64,000 bases of DNA from Bacteroides sp. (lineage in GTDB: Bacteria > Bacteroidota > Bacteroidia > Bacteroidales > Muribaculaceae), in contig JAAVCX010000008.1 in assembly GCA_014802105.1 (NCBI GenBank), positions 6,343 through 70,342 on the forward strand, read 5' to 3'. The number at the start of each line of letters is the position of its first letter. The first letter of the stretch is position 1. A model generated the notes under the pieces. The model was not told where the DNA came from. It searched no databases and saw nothing but the letters and a program-made list of their open reading frames with translations. A program made the translations under genes and the position numbers. Shown piece after piece: positions 1 to 7,127 of the stretch.

Positions 1-1
1 T

Positions 2-496
2 ATTTTCTCTCGTGTTCCGTGGGAAAGCGTGGTATTCAGTGAAAAGGAGGGATTTGAGTTCCTATCGTGGTATGATCCGTGGGAGATATGGTTCAGTTTC
101 ACATTCAATAATCCTGACTATCATCCTGAAAAGTGGGGCACTCTGCTGTGGAAGAATGAAAGAGGCGTAATCGACGACTATCGTACTGTTTATCTGGACA
201 ATCTATCTGAAAAAGATGCATGGCTCATACACGTCCTTTCTGACTATTCCCGCAAAATTAAAGAAATAGAGGAAAGCGACTGTGATGATGATGACACTAT
301 TGTAGGAGAGATGATGCAGAAGTTCCTGTACCTTTATCCGGAACTAAACCGTTTTGCAGATTTGAACGAACTGCTTGCACCCATTCTTGACAATCCTAAT
401 GTCCCGGAAGATGCAAAAGTAGTCCTTTGGTGTGGGAAAGTCAGTCTTGACTCCGAACTTCGTTACTATCTGAAAATTGACAATTACGATGAATAA
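2..496 (+). CDS. Hypothetical protein, 5' end cut by the window edge
   Basis: The reading frame is open to the left edge, and codons upstream of the first GTG (29) continue it without a stop, so the true start probably lies outside the window. About 165 residues are visible. The protein is acidic and rich in aromatic residues (WYDPWEIWFSF near the start) with a run of aspartates (CDDDD) in the middle. No signal peptide or membrane segment is seen in the visible part. I do not recognise the family. Its last codons overlap the start of the DprA-like gene by 8 bases, which suggests one transcript. The composition resembles small immunity-type proteins of Bacteroidota accessory islands, but that is only an impression. 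Confidence 0.6.
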   Translation: MFSRVPWESVVFSEKEGFEFLSWYDPWEIWFSFTFNNPDYHPEKWGTLLWKNERGVIDDYRTVYLDNLSEKDAWLIHVLSDYSRKIKEIEESDCDDDDTIVGEMMQKFLYLYPELNRFADLNELLAPILDNPNVPEDAKVVLWCGKVSLDSELRYYLKIDNYDE

Positions 497-1280
497 ACTC
501 AACCTAGACGAGATTCTGGCATTGCATCAGCTTGGCTTGCCGACATTACAGATAATCAAAACCGACATTGACGCCTTCAACCGTATCTACGACGAGCATC
601 CCGAAATGGATGAATGGCTTGAAAAAATCAACGACAAGCTCGACCGTCAGGAGCGGATAGGCATCGTCAGCCTCTCCTGTCAGGACCGCGATTTTCCTGC
701 ACGCCTGCTGGCGATAGGTGACGACTGCCCGGCCGCCATACACTGCAAAGGCAATCTCGACCTGCTGAAATCAGAAAAGGCCGTCGCCATTATCGGCGCA
801 CGCTCTGCCGACAAGGAGGGAAACGCAAAAGCCTATCAGCTTGGAGCAGACTATGCACGCGACGGTTATGTCATAGTCAGCGGACTTGCTCTCGGCTGCG
901 ATGCGGCGGCTCATCGCGGCTGTCTTGCGGCACGAGGCGGTACGATAGCCATCGTCGGCAACGGTCTCGACATCTGTCATCCGAGGGAAAACAAACCGCT
1001 TGAAGAAGCGATTCTTGCCGGAGGCGGACTCATGCTCTCCGAACAGATGATAGGAGTCAAGGCTAATCCTACCCGGCTTGTCGCCCGAAATCGACTTCAG
1101 GCAGCACTGTCGGAGGCAGTGATTCTTGCCCAGTGTCCAGCCCAAAGCGGCTCGCTCCACACCATGCGCTTCGCCCGCAAGTATGGCAAACAGAGCCTCG
1201 CGGCCACCTACCCCCGCCGCACCGAGGTCAACGCCGGCAACTATGCCCTCCTCGATACCAACCAAGCTAAACCGATATAA
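489..1280 (+). CDS. DprA/Smf-like Rossmann-fold protein, short form
   Basis: DprA loads RecA on incoming single-stranded DNA during transformation; shorter relatives occur in mobile and defence loci. The DprA core is visible: the GARS motif at residues 103-106, SGLALGCDAAAH at 131-142, GNGLDICHP, LSEQ near 183, RNRLQAAL at 200-207 and SGSLHT at 220-225. The protein has about 263 residues, against roughly 360-380 for housekeeping DprA, and it stops after the Rossmann domain with no C-terminal winged helix. The N-terminal part is short. I chose ATG 489 rather than the in-frame ATG at 477 because it overlaps the previous stop, as expected for coupled genes. Its place in a string of small unknown genes suggests an accessory role and not natural competence. 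Confidence 0.8.
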   Translation: MNKLNLDEILALHQLGLPTLQIIKTDIDAFNRIYDEHPEMDEWLEKINDKLDRQERIGIVSLSCQDRDFPARLLAIGDDCPAAIHCKGNLDLLKSEKAVAIIGARSADKEGNAKAYQLGADYARDGYVIVSGLALGCDAAAHRGCLAARGGTIAIVGNGLDICHPRENKPLEEAILAGGGLMLSEQMIGVKANPTRLVARNRLQAALSEAVILAQCPAQSGSLHTMRFARKYGKQSLAATYPRRTEVNAGNYALLDTNQAKPI

Positions 1281-1288
1281 CTTCTATA

Positions 1289-1639
1289 ATGAAGAAAAAA
1301 TATGATTTGACATGTTTCTGCTCAGTATGTGACAGAAGTTTTCAGTATGGCGATGCTATATCACCTGTATTTACAGATAAAATTTGGTCGTTTTTAGTGT
1401 CTCACTATAATCTCTCCGAGCATGAAAAGAATACAGCTGAGGAACTAATCAAACTGCGTGGTGCTGATTTGTCAAACCGCAATGCCCATACCTTTATATG
1501 CTGCGACTGTGCGGAGAAGGCATTGCAACGTCGTTTGCTCCTGTCGGATATCACGAAATGTATATTCAACCGGGAGTTCCTGATAAAGTACTTCGGCTAT
1601 ACTCAAGACGAGGCTAATGAAATATGCGGTATAAATTAG
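1289..1639 (+). CDS. Small hypothetical protein with paired cysteines
   Basis: A 116-residue protein of unknown family. Near the N-terminus it has CFCSVC, and in the middle CCDC, together giving two CxxC-like pairs about 60 residues apart, the arrangement of a structural zinc site. The rest is predicted to be largely helical and charged, with no signal peptide or membrane segment. It starts 8 bases after the DprA-like gene and is followed 16 bases later by a 47-residue ORF, so it probably belongs to the same operon. Zinc binding is an inference from spacing only. It is AT-richer than the core genes of this window. Confidence 0.65.
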   Translation: MKKKYDLTCFCSVCDRSFQYGDAISPVFTDKIWSFLVSHYNLSEHEKNTAEELIKLRGADLSNRNAHTFICCDCAEKALQRRLLLSDITKCIFNREFLIKYFGYTQDEANEICGIN

Positions 1640-1655
1640 GAGCAAAACATATATA

Positions 1656-1799
1656 ATGGATAAGACTAACAGAAAAGCGATATTAGAATGTCGTAAATTC
1701 CTCAATGAACAAATAAGTCAAAAAGAAGACTATACGGTTGAAGAAGCAAAAAAGATTATAAAAGAATACATAAAAAAATTATATAATTCAATAAAATGA
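1656..1799 (+). CDS. Hypothetical 47-residue protein
   Basis: This short frame starts at ATG 1656 and ends at TGA 1797-1799. Its stop overlaps the ATG of the next gene in an ATGA arrangement, the classic form of translational coupling, and this is the main evidence that it is real. The product is basic, lysine-rich and likely all-helical (it ends in KKLYNSIK). No family is recognised. The next junction downstream uses the same ATGA overlap, so three consecutive small frames are chained. Confidence 0.5.
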   Translation: MDKTNRKAILECRKFLNEQISQKEDYTVEEAKKIIKEYIKKLYNSIK

Positions 1800-1996
1800 A
1801 AAATTATCATCAGATAAATGAAGCTGTAAAGCATGGCGATTTCACTGAGTTTAATAGGCTCAATGAAGATGAACAAATAGAAAATATGAAATCGTGGACA
1901 AAAGATATGAGAATAAAATACTTGTCTCAGAACTCTATTACAGATGACGATTTGTTTAATGAAGTTTATAATATAATTGAAAGTTCTGACAAATGA
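1796..1996 (+). CDS. Hypothetical 66-residue protein
   Basis: A small acidic, helical protein with no signal peptide and no recognised family. It overlaps the preceding 47-residue frame by ATGA and the following FtsZ-like gene by ATGA as well, so it is almost certainly co-translated with both. Its function is unknown. If the FtsZ-like protein is an effector, this neighbour could be a partner or antidote, but nothing in the sequence shows that directly. Confidence 0.6.
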   Translation: MKNYHQINEAVKHGDFTEFNRLNEDEQIENMKSWTKDMRIKYLSQNSITDDDLFNEVYNIIESSDK

Positions 1997-2400
1997 ATGA
2001 ATCTACCTCATGGAATGGCTACACCGTCAATGGTGACAGTTCCGAACTCGACAAAATTATAGCGACACCGAATATCATATCTCTTGATAAGAATGACATT
2101 ATCAGCGTATTGTCACGCGAAGGGGAGCATAGGATAACGACCGGCGTCGGTGCCGACAGCCTTAGTGCGCTCAACGCCGCAATCTCCGCCCTCGGGCGTC
2201 CTCTCGACAAGGTCACGGCCATGCTCGTGAACATCTATTGTAAGGATAAGCGTCAACTCCTGATGTCGGAAATAGGCAGTATGTTGGAGCCGTTTAAGGA
2301 ATGTCTCGACACCGACTGCGATGTGCTGTGGGGCGTCGGAGAAGATGCTGAAATAGAGTCTCCGCGAAAGGTCACATTACTCGTTACGACAAACGTATAG
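1993..2400 (+). CDS. Stand-alone FtsZ C-terminal-domain-like protein
   Basis: This 135-residue protein aligns by eye with residues 213-324 of the FtsZ encoded in this same window. The T7-loop region IISLDKNDI (28-36) matches IINLDFNDV of FtsZ (213-221) and keeps both acidic residues (D32, D35). Further matches are TGxG at 50-53, AAI..AL..PL at 62-71, NIY at 80-82, LM near 90, DVLWGV (110-115) against DVIWGV, and KVTLLVT at the end. The GTP-binding N-terminal domain and its GGGTGTG loop are absent. FtsZ polymerises by docking the T7 loop onto the nucleotide of the next subunit, so such a fragment could cap filaments or act as a decoy; that is inference. It is coupled to the preceding gene by ATGA. 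Confidence 0.75.
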   Translation: MNESTSWNGYTVNGDSSELDKIIATPNIISLDKNDIISVLSREGEHRITTGVGADSLSALNAAISALGRPLDKVTAMLVNIYCKDKRQLLMSEIGSMLEPFKECLDTDCDVLWGVGEDAEIESPRKVTLLVTTNV

Positions 2401-2415
2401 TCAAACAAAGAGAAA

Positions 2416-2988
2416 ATGAATGATACCGATAGAAAGACTCAGTACTTCCTGTGTTGGATTTATGACGGATATGAGATAGTCGAGCATCACGCTGATGAGC
2501 CGGAAGGTCGCGGTGGGCTATGTTTCCGTGTTGATGATGAGGCTCTCTCAGATGGCGACGGATTTCCTGCAACCTATGATGACTCATACGTTCAGATTGA
2601 TGAAAAAGACCATCTCCATGTGATTAATCTGTTTCGTAAGACCGGTGAGGCGATGTGCGAGTGCGGCGACAAGGTAGCCAAACCGCTTGACCGCCCAATC
2701 GCCGAGGGCGATTATCTGTATGATGGCATGGCTTATGTGCATATCGACAGTGTTTCAGCCGATGGACAGTATCGTGGCGAAGACTTTTACTATGACACCT
2801 ACGATGCAAGCATCTATGAGGAAACCGACGACCTCGACTATATATTCGACCCTGACAATTCAGACGCTGAATTTCAACTCATCACCGAAGACGCATACCG
2901 GGAAGCCTTGAATATCCTCCGCACTGCAATCGCAGAAATCACCGACTATCTTGAAAGGTTATATAAATCTAAACCTCACAAAAACTAA
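2416..2988 (+). CDS. Hypothetical acidic protein
   Basis: A 190-residue protein with a very acidic composition (many D, E and Y residues), a CEC pair near the middle and a helical C-terminus. No signal peptide or membrane segment is present. It starts 15 bases after the FtsZ-like gene and ends one base before the next start, so it fits the same operon. The family is not recognised. Acidic, cytosolic and island-borne proteins of this size are common among immunity proteins of Bacteroidota contact-dependent toxins, but no toxin gene is visible here. Confidence 0.65.
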   Translation: MNDTDRKTQYFLCWIYDGYEIVEHHADEPEGRGGLCFRVDDEALSDGDGFPATYDDSYVQIDEKDHLHVINLFRKTGEAMCECGDKVAKPLDRPIAEGDYLYDGMAYVHIDSVSADGQYRGEDFYYDTYDASIYEETDDLDYIFDPDNSDAEFQLITEDAYREALNILRTAIAEITDYLERLYKSKPHKN

Positions 2989-2989
2989 A

Positions 2990-3460
2990 ATGGATAATGT
3001 AAATTTCGAGAGCGAAGTTCTGAACCTATGTCGGCAATATGCTGAAAAGGCACGGACGGATATGTTCATTGAGAGTCTGACAATACTGACTGATGCTTAT
3101 AGGGAGCAGTGTGGACTTAGCCTGACATATCGTACTCTTGTTGAAGCAGCCGGACAGTATTGGCAGGGGTTGTTGCGGAAATCGGCGCATCCCTTGGCGG
3201 AGAAGGCACGCGACCACTCTTTTACCGGGATTATGCCTGATTTATCGGAAGAATTCAATGCCCAAAAGCAACATTACTGGGAGTACGACGTATGCTGTCC
3301 CGATTCGGATGAAGTTATTGATGCTATCCCCTCACTCATGGAAGAATATGACCACGATGAGAATTTCAAGATAGCCTTCTGTGCCGGTATTCTCCCCTAT
3401 ATCGAATGGCTGAAAGATTATGAAATCACCCGAGCCGAGATACTGGGAGACATGAAGTGA
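2990..3460 (+). CDS. Hypothetical protein whose 3' end is duplicated downstream
   Basis: I take ATG 2990 as the start (156 residues) because the earlier in-frame ATG at 2951 lies inside the previous gene, and 2990 follows that gene's stop directly. The protein looks helical and soluble, with no recognised family. Its last 52 residues (from DSDEVIDAIP to EILGDMK) recur almost unchanged in a fragment at 5275-5433, and the repeat extends 25 bases past the stop codon. The gene is therefore the intact copy of a partly duplicated unit. Confidence 0.65.
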   Translation: MDNVNFESEVLNLCRQYAEKARTDMFIESLTILTDAYREQCGLSLTYRTLVEAAGQYWQGLLRKSAHPLAEKARDHSFTGIMPDLSEEFNAQKQHYWEYDVCCPDSDEVIDAIPSLMEEYDHDENFKIAFCAGILPYIEWLKDYEITRAEILGDMK

Positions 3461-3485
3461 CCCTTCGTAGCAAAACAATCTAAAA
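3302..3485 (+). repeat. 184-bp direct repeat, copy 1
   Basis: This segment, covering the 3' end of the preceding gene, its stop and the following 25 bases (to the end of caaaacaatctaaaa), recurs ungapped at 5275-5458 with only scattered mismatches. Between the two copies lie a transposase remnant and the WG-repeat gene. Confidence 0.9.
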
Positions 3486-3499
3486 ACCTGTTGAATGAA

Positions 3500-3757
3500 T
3501 TAAATTAGAGCATACTTAATCTGACCGATTGGACGATGATTAATGAAATTTACATATTGCATGAATGTCATTGCGGCAATTTTCGCTGCCATGCGTGTGA
3601 AAAGTCCGTAAGTCTGTTTTGCATAGTTTTTTATCATCATGAGGTTATCGTTAAGTTGAGAAAATACGGTTTCAATACGTTTACGGAAACGTTTATAGTT
3701 ACTATGAAGTTGCGCATATAAAGAGCGAGAGTACTTAGTAGTTTGTTCACCACTAAT
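3500..3757 (-). pseudogene. C-terminal remnant of an IS transposase
   Basis: Read on the minus strand, this stretch gives an uninterrupted frame containing KRIETVFSQL, MMIKNYAKQ, FTRMAAKIAAMT and then QYVNFINHRPIGQIKYAL before a stop. This is the C-terminal region of a Bacteroidota DDE-type transposase; I think of IS982-like elements, but the family name is from memory. The frame is closed upstream by a stop at 3758-3760, so only about 85 of the expected roughly 300 residues remain and the element is dead. No terminal inverted repeats were identified. Confidence 0.7.
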
Positions 3758-3848
3758 TTACTAACAATCTGTGATTGGTGCAACTTTTTCATTTATAAAT
3801 ATTAAGAATTTGAATTCAACCAACGAGTTATAAAAAACTTTAAGAAAC

Positions 3849-5195
3849 ATGGAAAGAAGAAATTTCAGAGCAGAATTTGAAAAACTCGAAAGAGAGTGTG
3901 CCGATGCATGCGTCGCAATCTTTAAGCAGTATGGTATCTCCAAACTGAAATTTATGGGTACAACTACTAAAATCAGGTGTGACGATGGAGAAACGCCATA
4001 CTTCATCGATGCTATCGTATTAGCTAATCCCGATGCAGAAATTAATTACTGTGAATACTTCGATTTACTCGATGACGAGAACTCGTGGTGGACAGGTGGG
4101 TACTTTGATCTGGACTGGATCGATTTATACGATTGTATAAATGATGCGATTGACTACTACCAAAAGAATAACTTGCCCATATCAGATTGGGCTCAAGGTG
4201 TAGGAGATCCTGAAGTGAAGGGTGACGAAGATGAGGAAGACGAAGAAAACCCTGCATCTCTAAAATCGCTTTTTGGCTTTATCGACAAGAGCGGCAATAT
4301 AGTTATCGAACCACAGTTCGATAATGCCTGGGATTTTAGCGATGGACTGGCTAAGGTATACGTCGGTGATAAATGGGGATTTATTGATAAAAACGGTAAT
4401 ATCGTTATTGAGCCCCAGTTCAACGAGGTATGGACTTTTAGCGATGGCTTGGCTACAGTGCAAGTCAATGGAAAACAGGGCTTCATTGACAAATGCGGTA
4501 ATATGGTAGTAGATCCAAAGTTCGACGAAGTTCGGGGTTTTAGCGATGGTCTAGCTCGAGTAAAAGTCGATGGGAAATATGGATTCATTGGCAAGGACGG
4601 TAATATTGTTATCGAGCCGCGGTACGACGAAGTCTGGGTTTTTAGAGAGGGCCTGGCACCTGTGGAAGTCAAGGGGAAACAAGGGTTTATAGATAAAGGT
4701 GGCAATATTGTTATCGAGCCGTTGTATGATCAAGTCTGGAATTATAGCTACGGCTTGGCTACGGTAGAAATCGATGGGAAACAGGGATTCATTGACAAAT
4801 GCGGTAATATGGTAGTAGATCCAAAGTTCGACGAGGTCTGGGCCCTTAGCGAAGGTCTATCTGTCGTAGAAGTCGATGGTGAATATGGATACATAGACAA
4901 AGACGGTAAAATTGTAATTGAGCCACAGTTCGATAATGCCTGGGATTTTAGCGATGGATTGGCTAAAGTAGAAGTTGATGGGAAATATGGGTTCATTGAC
5001 AAGGGCGGTAATATGGTAATTGAACCACAGTTTGACAATGCCTGTAATTTTAGCGATGGACTGGCTAAGGTATACGTCGGTGATAAATGGGGATTTATTG
5101 ACCAGAGTGGCAAAATTGTAATAGAGCCGCAGTTCGACGAAGTTAATAATTTCATCGAAGGTCGTGCACTTGTAAAACTCAATGTTCGTAGTTGA
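3849..5195 (+). CDS. WG-repeat protein
   Basis: A 448-residue protein with two parts. Residues 1-140 form a non-repetitive acidic domain ending in a DEDEEDEEN stretch. Residues 143-448 are nine 34-residue WG/KWG-type repeats with the consensus GFIDKxGNIVIEPQFDxxxxFSDGLAxVxVxGK. WG repeats are thought to form a beta-rich solenoid and are common in Bacteroidota, often in accessory or immunity-rich regions; the molecular role is not known. No signal peptide is present, so it is probably cytosolic. Several repeat units are nearly identical at the DNA level (units 1, 7 and 8; 3 and 6), indicating recent internal duplication. The gene lies between the two 184-bp direct repeats. Confidence 0.85.
   Translation: MERRNFRAEFEKLERECADACVAIFKQYGISKLKFMGTTTKIRCDDGETPYFIDAIVLANPDAEINYCEYFDLLDDENSWWTGGYFDLDWIDLYDCINDAIDYYQKNNLPISDWAQGVGDPEVKGDEDEEDEENPASLKSLFGFIDKSGNIVIEPQFDNAWDFSDGLAKVYVGDKWGFIDKNGNIVIEPQFNEVWTFSDGLATVQVNGKQGFIDKCGNMVVDPKFDEVRGFSDGLARVKVDGKYGFIGKDGNIVIEPRYDEVWVFREGLAPVEVKGKQGFIDKGGNIVIEPLYDQVWNYSYGLATVEIDGKQGFIDKCGNMVVDPKFDEVWALSEGLSVVEVDGEYGYIDKDGKIVIEPQFDNAWDFSDGLAKVEVDGKYGFIDKGGNMVIEPQFDNACNFSDGLAKVYVGDKWGFIDQSGKIVIEPQFDEVNNFIEGRALVKLNVRS
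4275..5192 (+). repeat. Nine tandem 102-bp units coding WG repeats
   Basis: Nine units of exactly 34 codons without indels fill this interval. Each begins with a glycine-aromatic-isoleucine triplet (GFI or GYI). Units 1 and 8 share a long identical stretch around SDGLAKVYVGDKW, and units 3 and 6 both carry KCGNMVVDPKFDEV, so units have been copied within the array. Confidence 0.9.
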
Positions 5196-5274
5196 CTTTT
5201 CTGCGTCAGATTTTTCCGACAGCTTATGTGATATCGTATTGCGTAGGAGTGCTTACCTTTGTATCAAAGAAATA

Positions 5275-5433
5275 GATTCGGATGAAGTTATTGATGCCAT
5301 CCCATATCTGATTGAAGAATATGACCACGATGAGAATTTCAAAATAGCCTTCTGTGTCGGCATTCTCCCCTATATCGAATGGCTGAAAGATTATGAAATC
5401 ACCCGAGCCGAGATACTGGGAGACATGAAGTGA
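5275..5433 (+). pseudogene. Truncated copy of the 2990-3460 gene (3' end only)
   Basis: This 52-codon stretch encodes DSDEVIDAIP through EILGDMK and differs from the intact gene at only a few residues (S to Y, M to I, A to V). An ORF can be drawn from 5182, but its first 30 or so residues overlap the WG gene and do not resemble the parent gene. I read it as the scar of a duplication or recombination and not as a functional gene. Confidence 0.75.
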
Positions 5434-5458
5434 CCCTTCGTAGCAAAACAATCTAAAA
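5275..5458 (+). repeat. 184-bp direct repeat, copy 2
   Basis: This is the partner of 3302-3485, same orientation, no gaps. Together the two copies bracket about 1.8 kb holding the transposase remnant and the WG-repeat gene. Recombination between them would excise that segment and leave one intact 2990-type gene. Confidence 0.9.
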
Positions 5459-5549
5459 GATTTGAATGACACAGAAATAAGTGATTCAGAATAAGCTGGC
5501 GAAGATTATTTTGATACATTTTTAAAATGATACGTTTAGATACTGCAAT

Positions 5550-5578
5550 GGGAGTGAATCGACATAAGATTCGCTCCC
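5550..5578 (+). terminator. Hairpin after the WG locus
   Basis: GGGAGTGAATC and GATTCGCTCCC form an 11-bp stem (one G-T pair) with a 7-base loop. It is followed by ttagttta, not a clean T-run. It may close the upstream transcript. Confidence 0.45.
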
Positions 5579-5639
5579 TTAGTTTATAGACAATTTTCGA
5601 CTAAGGGGATATACATTAATAAAGTATATATTAATAGTA

Positions 5640-6668
5640 ATGATTATAGCGAAAGATTATAAGTTGAACGTATGGCTATCGGATAAAAGCTATAAGTCGA
5701 AACCTGTTGCTGCCGATTATATGTCTATGAGATGGGATGATGTCACTCTTTCTCTTGAAGATTTTATCGACCGTATCAGGGAGGGATATTCATATTGCCA
5801 TATTTACAGCGGGAACAGAAGGTTAAAAAGTGAATTCAGATATTCGCAAGTAGTGAGTATTGATGTTGATGATACATGTATCAACATGAATCGTTTCATT
5901 GAGAGTTGTTCCATCAAGCCGACATTCGGTTATGAGACATTCTCAAATGGTATTGATGGTTTTTACTCTTATAGGCTGGTATTTGTGTTTGCAGAAAGGT
6001 TGTCGAGTGAGTATTATCCGTTGGTATATGATAGACTATGTACTCTTTGTGGTCTTGAAGATACAAAAGATCACTGTGGTAAGGTGTTGACTCAACTGAT
6101 GAACGGAACCACCCATGATGCAGGCCTATATGTCAGTAATAACATCTATTCTATTATGTCTGACAGTCAGTTTGGTATTGAGTTGCAAGATAATATCACT
6201 TGTAACGATAATATTCTTGGTGTTAATCATAATATCCAATCATATAATAATTCTCATAATCAAAAACAATATAAACGTAAAGTCGCAAAGTGTAATAATG
6301 GTCTTGAAGACAGTTTTGATGCAATTGATATGTTGGCGGATGATATAGAACAATTCCTTAATTTTTACGGAAAAATATTCAAGGTAATCAGAGAACAGAA
6401 ATTGTACTTTAATCAATCGGGATACTGTGTTATTCCTGAAAATCATCTATCACTGTTTGTAAGATATTCACGAACCAAGGATGGCTCAGTCATAAATCGT
6501 TTTAAAGACGGAGAGAAACGCCGTAACCGTCTTTTCATAGACGGGTGTATAATTCGCAAAATTAAACCGGACATAACTTTCTTGGAATTACTATACAATC
6601 TCGCTCACCGGGTATTTTATTACTATGATAACTCAGATGGGATTTTATCTACTGACCTTATTGTATAG
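5640..6668 (+). CDS. Primase-like protein of a mobile element (N-terminal part of an amber-interrupted gene)
   Basis: The 342-residue product shows features of archaeo-eukaryotic-type primases found in Bacteroidota mobile elements. The motif VVSIDVDD supplies the metal-binding aspartates, and it is followed by PTFGYETFS, a RLVFVF strand, and a segment ending in QLMNGT that corresponds to the usual RLFFGG-like motif. The C-terminal part is basic. It ends at a TAG, but the same frame continues without other interruption into a region of helix-turn-helix-like repeats. No helicase domain is visible. It is AT-rich and probably came in with the integrase-bearing element. The family assignment rests on motif recognition only. 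Confidence 0.65.
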   Translation: MIIAKDYKLNVWLSDKSYKSKPVAADYMSMRWDDVTLSLEDFIDRIREGYSYCHIYSGNRRLKSEFRYSQVVSIDVDDTCINMNRFIESCSIKPTFGYETFSNGIDGFYSYRLVFVFAERLSSEYYPLVYDRLCTLCGLEDTKDHCGKVLTQLMNGTTHDAGLYVSNNIYSIMSDSQFGIELQDNITCNDNILGVNHNIQSYNNSHNQKQYKRKVAKCNNGLEDSFDAIDMLADDIEQFLNFYGKIFKVIREQKLYFNQSGYCVIPENHLSLFVRYSRTKDGSVINRFKDGEKRRNRLFIDGCIIRKIKPDITFLELLYNLAHRVFYYYDNSDGILSTDLIV

Positions 6669-7127
6669 AAAACGAACGATGTACTCCAATATGATGTAGA
6701 TGCAATGACCTTCGATTCGATTAAGGCCGGGCGCATAACTACATCTCAAAGTTATTGTACTAACCATAGCATCTCACGACAGGCATACTCCCGCCATGTT
6801 ATGATGTTGGAGAATTATGCAAGAATCAGAGAATGGTATGATCCGACAAGAAGCGTAACCGAAAACTACCAAACGGCACTTTCGAATGGTTTTAAAGTTT
6901 GTCTTCGTACACTTCAAAGGTACTGCAAATACAATAATATCCCTGCGTCTCCAGATAAGGTTGAGATAAAAGAGTGGTATCATCCATGGTTATCAGTAGC
7001 ACGTAACCTGCATTATGCTGAGTTATCCGGAATTAAGGTGTCGTAGAGTGCATTATATAAGTATTGTCGTATGAACGGCATTCCAACTAAAGGGACGGGA
7101 GTTCCACCTTCAGAAGTTCATCTCTGA
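6669..7127 (+). pseudogene. C-terminal continuation of the primase-like gene, with a second in-frame TAG
   Basis: After the TAG at 6666-6668 the same frame runs on and encodes two tandem units of about 45 residues: EWYDPTRSVTENY...LQRYCKYNNI and EWYHPWLSVARNL...LYKYCRMNGI. Both look like small helix-turn-helix repeats. A second TAG (7044-7046) falls inside the second unit, where the first unit has a leucine codon, and the frame then continues to a TGA at 7125-7127. An independent ORF can be drawn from ATG 6705 to 7046. Either the gene is decaying by two nonsense changes, or TAG is read through in this element. Confidence 0.6.

Noticed and set aside
3536-3721. Plus-strand frame of 61 codons
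   Set aside because: The opposite strand gives a clear transposase C-terminus, so the plus-strand frame is a shadow.
5182-5433. ORF of 83 codons after the WG gene taken as a new gene
   Set aside because: Only its last 52 codons resemble a protein (the 2990-3460 gene); the start overlaps the WG gene, so it is a truncated duplicate.
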